This document shows, in pieces, positions 10,816 through 21,847 of a stretch of 64,000 bases of DNA (its first letter is position 1; each line of letters begins with the position of its first letter). Made by a program: the position numbers and the translations under genes. The notes under the pieces are model-generated. The model was not told where the DNA came from. It ran no database searches and saw only the letters and a program-made list of their open reading frames with translations. This DNA comes from Cristatella mucedo (taxonomy: Eukaryota > Bryozoa > Phylactolaemata > Cristatellidae): NCBI GenBank assembly GCA_009760855.2, contig WPIO01000027.1, positions 3,590,501 through 3,654,500 of the forward strand, read 5' to 3'.

Positions 10816-12108
10816 TTAGTTATATTTAACAGTCCACGTCACCCCATCTCCCTGTGGCGGATGCCTTGACGGCAGTAGTACGTGTCGCCAAACAGTTCGC
10901 CCTTGGTGCAGACCAAGGAACTGTCTCCAATTGTCCTTCCAGCTTCCAGCATCGTACACGTTAATAAAGGGCTGACTAAGTTTTTCAAGCCGCAGTCTCT
11001 CTTTGGCATTGATGTGTCTCTCAATGCTGGTTTCCGCCCGGGTTATCAGATACGAATGGTAGCCGATTAGCAACGTCAGCGAAAACGCAGTACTGAGACA
11101 CAGCAGAAACAGTATCACTGCTGCAGCGTCTGCGTATGCGGTGCGACCTTCCTTCGACGTCCCAATCGACGTCGCCGGCCACGTGCCGCCATCGGCGTTG
11201 GCAGTCGATGCGTCCCCGGTGGCGATTTGCGTTGTACCGGGTTCCCCCAAAGACGCTCCTCGGAGAAACATCCGGTCGTAGAACTGCTCGTACGACGACA
11301 AGCACACAAAGGCACTGCCCAACTGCATGTAGACGATGAAAAGGAAGAAGTACCGATGATTGTTGTGCCCGACGCAGTTGTTCAGCCAGGGACAGTGGTG
11401 GTCCATCTTCAGTACGCAACGACCGCATATGCCGCAGTGGTGCGCTCTCGGCGGCTTCGGGGCGACACACATCTTGCAGATGGACACGACAGCCTGAACT
11501 GCAGGCGGCGGGACGCCTGGTCTAGTTTTAACGGCCATCCAATAATGAAACGTAATATTAACGAGCAACCAATGGGCTAAAAATAGGTACACCGCAATAA
11601 AACCAGGGCTACTGCCAGCCCATTGAGCGGGAAGCACTACTGTATAAAAGCCAGTAACAACAAAAGCTGTCAACAAGCAGACGAGTAATACAAACAAAGG
11701 ACCCGCAGGCCTGACTGTACGATCCAAAATCCAGAAAATCGGTTCCGCGAGAGTTTCTAAAATATAACCCACACTTGAAAACGAGTTGTAGAAAAAAGTT
11801 CCGTAAAATAAGCGCGCCTCGAGACTCACTGCGGCTAATATCCGCTTTCGAGCCGGCAGCCCCATTCCTGACGCGACGCGACGGCGTCCGCCGTAATCGG
11901 CGAGTGAGGAGACTAGCATCAGCTGCCGAATCGAGTGCTCTTGGTAGCGCGAGCCTTGCAGCCGTTTTGTGCTGCTCTCATTGGTTGATCGGAGGTGAAA
12001 ATCCGTGGCTCCGCCGCGCGCAGGACGAGGGGCCGAGCGATACGCCGGCTCACAGGAATCCCGCAGACCAGGTGGGCGGTACCGAGCCGCTGCAGGTCGG
12101 CGCCGCAT
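10816..12108 (-). CDS. ZDHHC16: Palmitoyltransferase ZDHHC16 (DHHC-type S-acyltransferase)
   Basis: This family transfers palmitate from palmitoyl-CoA to cysteines of target proteins, with ZDHHC16 in ER/Golgi membranes. The 430-codon open frame carries the Cys-rich domain (residues about 209-258) with the catalytic D236-H-H-C239 in KMDHHCPWLNNCVGH. Four hydrophobic segments lie near 135-155, 166-188, 252-272 and 327-350. The TSIERHINAKE stretch (360-370) fits the TTxE-type motif. The C-terminal NWRQFLGL and VLLPSRHPPQGDG blocks are typical of ZDHHC16 rather than of other DHHC enzymes. Vertebrate ZDHHC16 has about 377 residues, so translation may start at Met64 (11919) or Met82 (11865); the Arg/Pro-rich first 60 residues may be 5' UTR. 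There are no introns. It is divergent from HMGCL. A Gly/Thr/Ser-rich loop (285-320) between the third and fourth membrane segments has no counterpart I recall. Confidence 0.92.
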   Translation of the reverse strand: MRRRPAAARYRPPGLRDSCEPAYRSAPRPARGGATDFHLRSTNESSTKRLQGSRYQEHSIRQLMLVSSLADYGGRRRVASGMGLPARKRILAAVSLEARLFYGTFFYNSFSSVGYILETLAEPIFWILDRTVRPAGPLFVLLVCLLTAFVVTGFYTVVLPAQWAGSSPGFIAVYLFLAHWLLVNITFHYWMAVKTRPGVPPPAVQAVVSICKMCVAPKPPRAHHCGICGRCVLKMDHHCPWLNNCVGHNNHRYFFLFIVYMQLGSAFVCLSSYEQFYDRMFLRGASLGEPGTTQIATGDASTANADGGTWPATSIGTSKEGRTAYADAAAVILFLLCLSTAFSLTLLIGYHSYLITRAETSIERHINAKERLRLEKLSQPFINVYDAGSWKDNWRQFLGLHQGRTVWRHVLLPSRHPPQGDGVTWTVKYN

Positions 12109-12357
12109 GTCGTTCGACGCGTAAGTTAAGTAAAAAGGCTAATAGTTTTAAATCATATTGTATAAGGTCGAAAAATTGTTATGTCTGGGGAACAGCAGCA
12201 ATGCCCAGCGTGCGCCTACGCTAGTGTAGGTCCAAGGATGGAGACTTATTGGCGACAAAACATCGAGTCCATTTAAAAACTTCTTATCCGGTTCCGTTCC
12301 TCGGTCCCCCGGCCGCCTCCGCTCTGCTCTTACGTCATCTCGCGACTCCGTGCTAGC
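12109..12357. promoter_or_regulatory. Shared bidirectional promoter of ZDHHC16 and HMGCL
   Basis: Only 249 bp separate the outermost open frames of the two divergent genes (about 440 bp if ZDHHC16 starts at 11919). The HMGCL-proximal 60 bp are GC-rich. They hold TACGTCA (12331-12337, CRE-like half site) and TCTCGCGA (12338-12345, 8 of 10 bases of the TCTCGCGAGA element found in many animal housekeeping promoters). No clear TATA box was seen on the HMGCL side. Confidence 0.6.
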
Positions 12358-13326
12358 ATGATCGGACGGATGGCCATGAGGAGCGCTTTCGGTGCAGCCA
12401 GGTATGTCAGCAATCTTGGCTGCGAGAAACTTCCGACTAGAGTCAAGATAGTGGAGGTTGGACCGAGAGACGGTCTGCAAAATGAACCCGGTTTCGTGGA
12501 CACAGCTACGAAAATAGAGATGATCAACATGCTGTCGGATTGCGGATTACCTGTCATAGAGACAACGAGCTTTGTGTCACGTAAGTGGGTCCCGCAGATG
12601 GCCGACGGTGCAGATGTGTTACGTGGTATAGCCCGGAACAGCAAAGTGAGGTACACGGCTTTGACGCCCAACATAAAAGGATACCGCGCTGCTATAGACG
12701 CGGGTGCCCAAGAGGTAGCTATATTCGGCGCTGCATCTGAATCGTTCAGTAAGAAAAATATAAACTGCTCCATCGAAGAGAGTCTGCTTCGGTTCCACGA
12801 GGTAATGGTGGCGGCGAAGGAAGACGGAGTCAAGGTGCGAGGCTACGTCTCTTGCGTGGTGGCTTGCCCCTATGAAGGCAAGATCCAGCCCGTGAAAGTC
12901 GCCGAAGTTGCGAAAAAGATGATGGACATGGGCTGCTACGAGATTTCTCTCGGAGACACCATTGGTGCCGGTACTCCTGCAGACGTAAGAGCAATGCTGA
13001 CGGAAGTGACTCGAGTCGTTCCCGTCGAGCAGCTTGCGATTCACTGCCACGACACTTACGGCCAGGCGCTAGCGAATATCTACTCCGCATTGCAACTCGG
13101 CGTCAGCGTTGTCGACTCCTCGGTTTCGGGACTGGGCGGCTGCCCCTATGCCAAAGGTGCGAGCGGCAACGTGGCCACCGAGGATGTAGTATATCTTCTA
13201 AACGGCCTAGGCATAGAAAGCGGCGTTGACTTGGAGAAACTCATCAAGTGCGGCCGATACGTGTGCCAGAAACTGGGAAAGACTTCGCCCTCGAAGGTAG
13301 CTCAAGCATTTGCCAACAAGCTGTGA
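12358..13326 (+). CDS. HMGCL: Hydroxymethylglutaryl-CoA lyase, mitochondrial
   Basis: The enzyme cleaves HMG-CoA to acetoacetate and acetyl-CoA, the last step of ketogenesis and leucine breakdown, in the mitochondrial matrix. The 322 residues closely match the usual 325. Residues 1-20 (Arg/Ala/Met-rich, no acids) fit a mitochondrial presequence. [10 protein letters not shown] (35-43) gives the catalytic Arg/Asp pair. IHCHDTYG (228-235) holds the two metal-binding His. [15 protein letters not shown] (257-271) contains the signature Cys262. The protein ends ANKL, whereas the human enzyme ends CKL, so the C-terminal redox-regulatory Cys is replaced and the peroxisomal tripeptide is weakened. It is a single exon, although vertebrate HMGCL has many. 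An AATAAA lies at 13551, about 225 bp past the stop. The frame is intact with no poly-A remnant, so it is a functional gene rather than a decayed retrocopy. Confidence 0.96.
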   Translation: MIGRMAMRSAFGAARYVSNLGCEKLPTRVKIVEVGPRDGLQNEPGFVDTATKIEMINMLSDCGLPVIETTSFVSRKWVPQMADGADVLRGIARNSKVRYTALTPNIKGYRAAIDAGAQEVAIFGAASESFSKKNINCSIEESLLRFHEVMVAAKEDGVKVRGYVSCVVACPYEGKIQPVKVAEVAKKMMDMGCYEISLGDTIGAGTPADVRAMLTEVTRVVPVEQLAIHCHDTYGQALANIYSALQLGVSVVDSSVSGLGGCPYAKGASGNVATEDVVYLLNGLGIESGVDLEKLIKCGRYVCQKLGKTSPSKVAQAFANKL

Positions 13327-13550
13327 TCTTAAAAAACTGTAGGCCGTGCACAGTTATTGTCGTATAGCCGCGTCAGCTGTCGTACAGCGTTTTTATCTGA
13401 ATGAAATGTAACATGCTTCACTTTAAAGCATCTCTACCTGGTCGTGCCAACCGCATCGTGTTCCAGTACGAGTTTATCAAGCGTGTGGTGCTGCTGCATT
13501 GTTTCATAACTTTCGGATTACAATTTTTTCAGCACAGGGCTAGCGTAAGC

Positions 13551-13556
13551 AATAAA
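13551..13556 (+). terminator. Polyadenylation signal for HMGCL
   Basis: AATAAA about 225 bp after the stop codon, in AT-rich sequence. It is the first canonical signal downstream. Confidence 0.5.
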
Positions 13557-14340
13557 CGCCTGTTATTTATTATTTATTGGCCTGCTATTTTTAATTTCTT
13601 GTGGCAATCTGAGCGATGGTATGTCAGTAGGTGTGGAGATTAGGGATGCTTGCCACAGCACATCTATTGCGACCGTGCTCGTTAATAATAAAAACACGAT
13701 ATAGTTTTTATTTCCGAATGGTAATGTAGATTTTTTGAAAGTTAGCATCGACATTATTGTAATGCTGGGCCCAGTATTTAGTTTTTACACCACATTAAAC
13801 CCTTGAAAGCAAGCTGTATGTTAAGCTTATGGGAAGCCCAATATGTTTGGACCTTTTAGCTAAGGCGTTTTCGCGATCGAATTTCCTCCTAAATCGGTAA
13901 CGACTTTGGACCGATTTCCCTCTGGTTTGGGGACTACGTCACCATATGTCACCACATTTGTTTTGCGGGAGGAGCCAAGTCGACAGACTCACGAAAGAGA
14001 ATCGGTTTCTACTTTTTGGCTCCTGGTTGGACCAGCCGACTAATCAAAACCCGGATGTGTCATAAACTCCACGGCAAAAATAAAAATGGCTGACATAGGC
14101 TCTAGTTTTACTGAGGCGTTCTGAGCAACTCTTTGAACACCGGATGCTTAATGCGTTGTAGCCGAAGCCTAAAACTTTTACAAAGAAGCACATTGCTTAG
14201 CACTATTATTATTATTATTATTACTGTACACCCTCACACTCGTAACAGAGCACATTACTTAGCGCCATGCACTTTCCCGGAAAAGGTTTTTTATATCTAA
14301 TCTTCCTTTTCTTTATATTCTTCTCATACTACTCAACACT
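13557..14340. other. Non-coding stretch
   Basis: AT-rich intergenic DNA with a short ATT run at 14207-14222. No gene or identified repeat. Confidence 0.45.
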
Positions 14341-14490
14341 GCTCAAGCTGGTTTGGTCAAGCGGTTAAGGTGCTCGCCCCGACCAAAGTCTGGCTGAGGT
14401 CGTTGGCTCGAGCCCCGAGGCATATGTGAAGCACCTGTATAGAGATCAAGTTCTCTTGGGGCACTGTACAAGTGCATTATATATTATATA
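14341..14490 (+). mobile_element. tRNA-derived SINE with LINE tail
   Basis: This is a compact copy. The head has TGGTCAAGCGGTTAAGGTG (A-box region) and GTTGGCTCGAGCCCC (B-box region). It is followed by GCACCTGTATAGAGATCAAG and a TTCTCTTGGGGCACTGTA tail ending in a TA-rich run. It is the clearest short form in the window. Confidence 0.75.
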
Positions 14491-14597
14491 TAACAAGGGT
14501 GAATGCAGGGGCAGAACTCAAATTCTGCGGGTGTTGGCTCGGCGTCAGAACAGGGTGCTTTGGGGGGACTAAGTCGGCCATCGAATCGCTAGGGTAC

Positions 14598-14775
14598 AAA
14601 AATACTAGCTGATTTATCAGCCTCTTTTTGTAGCGACAGAAGAGCCTTTACGGCTATCTCCACTGCTTGCAGTGGCAATAAAGAATCGTCCACTGCAGGA
14701 TTCGAACCCGCGACCTCCGTCATGAAGAGCATGCACCTTACCTACTGGTATATCACGGTCCTAGATTGGCCGTAG
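14598..14775 (-). mobile_element. tRNA-derived SINE, hairpin subfamily
   Basis: On the minus strand there is a tRNA-like head with a GGGTTCGAATCC-type B box, then GGACGATTCTTTATTGCCAC, the hairpin CACTGCAAGCAGTG-type block, and a GGCTCTTCTGTCGCTA end. Related copies are at 25.5, 31.5, 44.0 and 49.6 kb. Confidence 0.65.
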
Positions 14776-16200
14776 TGGTGAGGTTCTGCTGCAGTCGGAC
14801 GGGACCGAGGTCGTGAAAAGCAACCACCTTAGCTAGTGTGCCATCTAAGCTAAATAAGGTCCTAACTAGGAAGAAAGTCGGCATAGGGCAGGAGGAAATT
14901 CGATCTCAAAGCCCAGCTTTAGGGAAATTTTCTTGTATGTACTTTATCGTAGATTCCGTGAAAGCAGGCTTACTTTTTACTTCAGGGCAGTGTCCTATGT
15001 TGGTAGTGTTTTTGGTAGTGTTTTCAATTATTTTTATCAGTTATATAATTTTTCTTTGTGCATACTTGGAATGTTTCCTATGTGACTTGGACTTGGCAGC
15101 ACGGTTTTACTACCATAGTATATGGTGGTGGCTAAGGCTGAGGTGACTGGTAGAGACATTTTGGCAGCCCAAGGCGGTTCAGTTATCGAGCACCTTTCCA
15201 AGTCTGACCGCTGTGCTATGGACGGAGGCAACCAGGGATGGAGGAGTCACTGTCTGAGTAGAAGGCCACTGCCATGGGATCATTGTCTCTGTTCTAGTTT
15301 TCTTTCTTTAGCTGGTATCAGAGCAGCAACGTCACTGACCACCACCACCACCACCACCACCAGACTTCTCATCTGGACCAACATGCTACCTATTGTTTCG
15401 TATGAGGTATCCTGTCATCAGAGGCTCAGTGAGGATGACAAATGTACCCGGGCGCCAAGGCCAAAGGGGCGTCAAATGCAAATTGGATTGTGCATATTTT
15501 TTTTAAAGTTTTTTAAGTGAGAATACCAATCTTCATTCCAACCAAGTCCTTGTTTCAATAGACTTAGCTATTACTGGCCGAGCTAGTTAAGCACATTTAC
15601 AGACTTAAACCTGAGCTGTACAGACTTAAACCTGAGCCGTCTGGTGGCACACATGCGGCGACACGGAAACACTGAGGGGGCTTTAACCACCATGTACGTT
15701 CCAACTGCCCCTCTCGTCCGATCATCACCTCACTCTGCCTGCATAATGCGGGCTGCTGCATTGAGTCAAGGGCATCGAGCCCGGCCTGCTACGAGGCATC
15801 GCAGGCTCGAGCCAAGGGCACGCTGGCTCGTGCCGTGGCTTAGCACCGATATGAGCTGCATTTTGCATTATTATGCGAGATAATGATTAGTGTGTGGCTT
15901 TTGACCTGGAAATCTTACGAGGCTTGTGCCTCACGACAGTCGCTCTCCTGGAGCGACGGTCTGCCGTTCACTGACCGTCAGCTGCTGTAAGTTTGTTACC
16001 AAGTCGGCTGGAAATCACCTATGTGTGTCAGCCGTAAAATACAGGCTATTGTTGGGCTTTCACTAATACGGTTTGGTTGCTAGTGCTGAGCTCAGACTAT
16101 CGAGCTCTGTATGTTTTTATGGTTAGCATATTGCTAGCTTCAGGTCTCGGCACATTGCACGAGTTCTGCCTCTACCCGAACTAGTGAGGGTTGTGCGGTT
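14776..16200. other. Non-coding stretch with a short CAC repeat
   Basis: A (CAC)n run lies at 15340-15363. A short direct repeat (ACAGACTTAAACCTGAGC) occurs at 15599 and 15619. No gene is supported. Confidence 0.4.
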
Positions 16201-16204
16201 GAGC

Positions 16205-16681
16205 GAACCGGACCGGCGGCCTACCTATCGGATCTACTGCCCCGCCAGGCTAACCACCTTACCACCCGCTTTTCCGAATCTAAACGCTCACGTGTACCTC
16301 GTACGAACCTCAAATCTTTCGGAGACCGTGCCTTTAGTACGTATGCTCCTAAAGCCTGCAACTCGCTTTCGACGACATCCCCTGGTTTGACGACATTTGA
16401 AAGTGAGCTAAAAAGCATCTATTTATCACAGCCTCTAGTGGGTCCATGTGATCCGTCCTTTGTGTGCCTGTTGGTGCTGGTGCCAATGTGCATGCTGCCA
16501 CTAACCACATTTGCTTGCTGACTGTTCGCATCACTTCTTACCATGCATGTTACGCTAGGTGTCATTGGGCACGTTACCACTAACCATGTCGATCATGCTC
16601 CCCTTGCAGCAAATGTCAAGTGCCTAGAAAGAGAGTGAGTTTTCTGAGGGTGCTATAACAAATTTATTATTATTATTATTA
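16205..16681 (+). mobile_element. 3' end of an L2/CR1-like LINE
   Basis: The frame from 16213 reads AAYLSDLLPRQANH and continues through SFGDRAFSTYAPKACNSL to FESELKSIYL. This is the conserved C-terminus of L2/CR1-clade reverse transcriptases (consensus GDRAFS..APK.WNSLP). After the stop comes about 175 bp of 3' UTR, then the tail (GCAAATGTCAAGTGCCTAGA core) and (ATT)n at 16660-16681. The copy is 5'-truncated, as is usual for LINEs. It links the SINE tail to this LINE. Confidence 0.8.
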
Positions 16682-16734
16682 CGGCTACTGTGTACTTTTG
16701 TACATTGTTGGTCACCCCAATCTATTTACAGAAG

Positions 16735-19260
16735 ACACGGGAGGAGGAAAGGCGAGTGAAAGTGCCCAGCGCAGGAAACGGAAACTTGAGAAGAAAGGCA
16801 GAAGCGAGCGAGTCCAGCAAAGTGCTAGAAGGTTTCCTGGAGAAGGCAAAGCTGAAGACACGGTGAAGAGACAGAAAAGCGCGAGGAAAATCTTGACGAA
16901 GGGACAGAGGGAAGAAGGAAGGAGAGTTTGAGAAGGACGAAAGCAAGCAGGACGGAGACAATTGCAAGAACAGTTGCAAGAACAATTGCAAGAACAAGAG
17001 GAGGAAAAGAGTGCAGGCAGAAACCATGATAACTTTGGAGAAACAAACACTCTGCTAGGTGAAAGCTTCATGAAAAAAGCTATGCTCTGTGAAGACGAAG
17101 ACAGTCACCATTTGGATCATAAGGGTGCAAGCACAACCACAAGAGAAGAAGAATTTACGGAATCTACTGCTCTACTTCCCAAGTGCTGACCCTGAATGAT
17201 ATTTGGCTACCTGAAGTTTGGCCAAACCTCTGTTTTGCCCGTCATTTCGCCGCCACTTCGAACTGAATAGTACTACGAGGATCAAGCCTGTTTCAGAACA
17301 AAGGTAAATTTAATTGAAAAGGTGGTCGAGCCATGAGCACAGCCTGGTTCAAGAGGCCACTTGCTAATAGGCGTGAAGTTGGAAAACTAATTTCTCATGA
17401 AAATACCTCACAGTCAGGCTTTCACCGGATGGAAGGAAACCAAGAGGAGACTTCTCGAAGGAAATGGAATAGACACTGCTGTTGAGGTACAAATCTTATC
17501 GAAAAAGCAACGATGGCAAACAGTCCTAAAGAGAGTTCTCAGCCACATGAAGTTCTTGGTTTCTTAAAACCTGGCATTGCATGGTCACCAAGAGAGGGTT
17601 GGCCTGGCTGGTGAGAAAACTCCTGGAAACGTCCTGGAAGAAGTCTCCATCTTCATCTGCTCGGTGCGATCCTCTTTCTGCAATCACGCCTGTACCGTGC
17701 CAGAAAGGATCCAAAGTCAAAATCTGTCTCCTCAAACCCAAAATGAGTTCATTGGTATACTTGCATCCACTGTCAGAGACAAGTTACTCTGCAACATCCA
17801 GCGAAATAAGTACTATGGAATTCGGTTTGACTCAACTCCTGATTTGGCACACCACGAGCAGATGTCTGAGGTTATTAGATATATCGATGTTGATTTTTCC
17901 AACAAAGAGTCATCATCAAACAGTCTTTACTGGCTTTCTTCAAATCTATGCCAAAGATGCTGCAACGATTGAGGGTCTCATCTTAGAAACACTCGAATCT
18001 GACAAAGTGTCCTTACAAGATTGAAGGTCGCAGTGCTACGACAATGCACCAATCATGTCTGGCCACTTGTCAGGTTTTCAAAAGAGAATACTGTCCTGAA
18101 ATGAAAAGGCAATTTTGTAAACTGATAGTGACCGCTTAACCCTGGTTGGAGTTCTTGCGGCAAATCAAGATCCCTTTGTCATTACCTTTTTTAGAACAAG
18201 AGGGAGCAACTACTTAATTCTTTTCAAGATCAACTGTGGTGGGAAGAACTGACGAAAGTCTTAGCCATCACTGTCAAGCGTGACTGCAACAAGGTGAAGT
18301 GCAAGAGTGGAGGCTGTGAAAGCTATCAATGAAGAACTGAGCAGCATTGTAGGTCTTTTGGAGCAACTGTCTGAGGACACAAGTAGAACACTTTAAACAA
18401 GAAGGGAAGCTGGCAGTCACCTTCATTGTATCTTGAACTTGAACTTGTTGGTCCTGTTGTCATTTTCGTACAGCATCTTAAGGAAGATTGACCGCATTCA
18501 GAAAAGAGACTGCAGGATCCAAAGATGTGAACTTCGAAGATGCCTCGTGCGACCTCCACTCTCTTGAGATTGAGTTATCAAGACTTTGAGAAGACCCGTG
18601 CCAAGAATCACTACTAAATGCCAGAAGGAGATGTGAATTGTGGGGAGTTGCCGTTGAATAAAGAATCCGCCGAAGGACACAGATGCCTGAAGAACTCTCT
18701 CAAGATGTTGATCTCTCGGCAGAGGAGAAGATTACAAGAATAATGAAGGCCAGCATAGACTATCTCTGACAAGAAATTACAACTATGTTTAACCAGCTCA
18801 CAGATCTTGATGTCGAATTTGGTTTTTTCTTGGAAGTTAAGCAGCTTTTGAAGACACTTGACCAGACCAAACTCAGCCTGCAATGTCTAGATCTTGGAAG
18901 CTTCTATTATTCAGACGTTAACGGAACAGTGCTGTAAAACGAAATGTGTGATTGTAAAATGCTTCTTGCCACGCGTCGCGATTCGACGCCAAAGACCCCC
19001 TGGAACTCATATCCTTCATTGTCAGTTACGGAGAAGATGCGTTTCGTAATGTGAGAGTTGCCTCGCAAGTTCTTCTCACCATTGCTGCATCAGTAGCCAG
19101 TTGTGAAAATTCCTCCTTAAGCAAGCTGTAGATAATCCTGTCTTATCTGAGAGCATAAATGGGCCTAAAGAAAGAAACACCGAAAAATATTGATTTTTAA
19201 GCTGTGATAGACCACTTTGCCACGTTCAAGGTAAGAACAATTCACTTAAGTTAAAGCTGT
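16735..19260 (+). pseudogene. Decayed hAT transposon, ZMYM1/DUF4371-type transposase
   Basis: The parts of a ZMYM1-like hAT transposase occur in order on the plus strand. A basic N-terminal AQRRKRKLEKKG segment lies near 16760. A Gln/Glu-rich linker with LQEQLQEQ follows near 16965. The TTF-like start with AWFKRPLANRREV is at 17340-17385. The DUF4371 core from about 17560 includes NEFIGILASTVRDKL, STPDLAHHEQMSEV and a Tyr-Asp block near 18035. A helical region is at 18440-18860. The hAT dimerisation end (17-residue VASQVLLTIAASVASCE) lies near 19060. Many stops and frameshifts interrupt it. I could not find the terminal inverted repeats. A fragment of a second copy lies inverted at 5703-5825. 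Confidence 0.8.
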
Positions 19261-20140
19261 GATAGCTACCTTGTACCTTCACTACAAATAAATAAAACTT
19301 TCGCGACTCGAGATGCCCGCTAGCGTGTTTTTTGCATTTCTCTTTCGCGGTCGAGCTATTTTGCAGCAATTTTTGACAAACGGAGGGGGCGCCATGTGTA
19401 GCTTTATCCCCAGGCGTCGAAAGGTCTCTCTACGCCTCAGCATATCAGCATAGTCACTATGTCTCGGCTCGTGCACCTGTCTCTACGGGCTGTACATGTG
19501 CACGACTGTGTAAAAAAAGTATCTGAAGTAATGGCACAAAGGGGTTTGTTTGTAAGCCTGCCGCAAGCATCGGCTTGCACATCTCCTCAGATGTATCCCT
19601 CTGAAATAAAGGAGCTTAAAGCTATCAACAGATGAGCGGTTTCGCGCTCGCGGCAGCTGTGTAGCTAGCAATTGTCTATGAGGGGGGCTGAACTTGGGCT
19701 TTACCCGGTCTGGCCAATCGGAGAGGAGACTGACCGAGGATCAGACACTTTCTGTGGTGTGCCGTCCCCTCTGCTAGCTTTGTGTACTGTACATCACTGA
19801 CATAAGCACGGAGCCTGCATTTAGGATTAAGCTGTTGTCGCAGGAATACGAGGCTGACCGGTAACAACAGCTATACGTAAGCGTTGGACTAGATTAGAAG
19901 CATAAAGCAGCATTAGACTTAAGCTGCATGATGTACCAGGGACAGCACTCACCAAATTGGAACCTATCGATTATCTCCTGGGGCACGTCTCCTTTGGACC
20001 TTTCTGCGGGTGCGGGCGTTGTGCAATCACGCCGACTTGTCGAGTGGCTGGCCAAAAATACCTGCTGGCGACAAGATAATTATCGGTGAGTCAGACGCTT
20101 AATAGATATACTGTGGCAGCTACTGCCGAGCCGGTTCTGC
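19261..20140. other. Non-coding stretch
   Basis: No gene is supported. An AATAAATAAAA stretch at 19287 is not tied to any transcript. Confidence 0.4.
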
Positions 20141-20149
20141 GCAGTGGTT

Positions 20150-20215
20150 TCTGTGAAGTACCCGAATAAATATAAAGTTCTCTTAGGGTGTGTATAAATA
20201 AATAAATAAATATAT
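20150..20215 (+). mobile_element. SINE/LINE 3' tail fragment
   Basis: TGAAGTACCCGAATAAATAT followed by AAAGTTCTCTTAGGGTGTG and an (AAAT)n run is the usual tail, leading straight into the microsatellite. Confidence 0.5.
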
Positions 20216-20246
20216 ATATTTATATATTATCAATACATACACACAC

Positions 20247-20253
<7 letters not shown>

Positions 20254-20334
<81 letters not shown>
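20254..20334. repeat. (GT)n microsatellite, about 80 bp
   Basis: A pure GT run, preceded by AT-rich and short AC sequence at 20206-20253. Confidence 0.97.
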
Positions 20335-20335
<1 letters not shown>

Positions 20336-21847
20336 GCCTTTTATACAGCCAGCCGAGTTGTGAGCAGAGTTAATATGAGCATTTTTAGTGGATTACCTAA
20401 TTCTGGCAGATGAACACTGACCTTACATATCCACTACTTCTATTGTCAACATGAAGGTCTGCAGGTTTTACGAGTGGTGGCGGTGAGATGTGCTATGCAT
20501 TTGTGGTCAGATTATAAACAACGCTGGTGAAGCATTCTAATCCTTTGCAACACTACCAGTATACGAAATGCACCTTACGGAGTCTGAAACTAATATAACT
20601 CCTACAGGGGTGAAGGTAAGGGGGCTGTGTGGGCCGGTCTTCATTGCCGTGAGGGCGGGACCGGCTACTTTATCCCGGATCTGCATCCGAGCGAAACCTA
20701 GAGAGACCGGAAGCTAAGCCCATAACATGACCACACAGAGGCCAAGAATGGATCCCACAGATCGTATTCGGACCATTTAAGCAGAGAATAACACCGGAGA
20801 ACGGGAGTTTCTATATTTGGACTTACTCGATTAAGCCTAGGATCGCTTAAATAATGGCTAAACACGCTACAGTATTAGAAGACACTTCGGCTTGGTATCA
20901 GGTGTCCACCGTGGTTCGTAAGAAAAGACAGGCTCAGCGAATGCATGAGAAAGTCTTGCTGTTTGTCCGTTGGCCAAACTGTGTATTTGACTGATCAAGC
21001 TGCAGTGAAGTTATTTTGGTTGGTGTTAATGGGAAGCAGGCAGCCAGCTGCACTGTAGGTACCCCAGCAGTCTGGAACCTGAGTGAGTGCTGGCAAAGTG
21101 AGCTACCGTCGGTAACTGGTACACTCGAAAATGTTTGCCTGTCAAATGACACTCTTATCATAACCAGCCATGCTGTTCCCAGCAGCAGGATTTGAGTAAT
21201 GCGGCATCCCCCTAAGAAAGCTATGCAAATCCTTTATTTAATCAGCCAAAGTCTGTGTAAGAAACGAGCTGCACACTTTACGTCTGCCGAGAGTCTGGAG
21301 CTCGCTTCTGGCTTAGGTCGCTACCTGCATTGACTAGGCGGCTATTGATTGGAGCCTGAGCTGAAGACTCGCCGGTTCTGCTCTGTCAGCTCTCCAGCTT
21401 TCCCAGCCCCATTGCACTGCTGTCTAGTTTTTATTCTTTGCTTTGCCTGGTTATCTGCGAATTATTTGGTGCACGTTGCTTGCCAGAGCTCCTACTAGCC
21501 GATGGATCCTGTGTCCTTGTGTGTGCTTTAGTATGCTGGCATAAGCATGATGCTTGTTTGCTTTAGCAGGCTGATATCTAAGGATGATACCGTGCATGGC
21601 AGTGACCCTTGTTTAGTGATTCTTTTGCAGCGATAGTGCAAAGGGCCTAGATAGTGATTTAATTCTCTCTGGACGAAATTCAAACGATCTATTATCATTA
21701 TTTCAAAAGCTGTCTGTGACTGAATACAATACTTTTTCTTACTTTTTGGTATACTAGACAATTGACTAGATGGCTCGAAAAATATAGCAGATCTCACCTT
21801 TATTATCTCTATTATTAGCTTAAACATTTTTAAAACTAACAAGCTAA
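20335..21847. other. Non-coding stretch
   Basis: Intergenic DNA. No motif-bearing frame, RNA gene or repeat boundary was seen. Confidence 0.4.
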
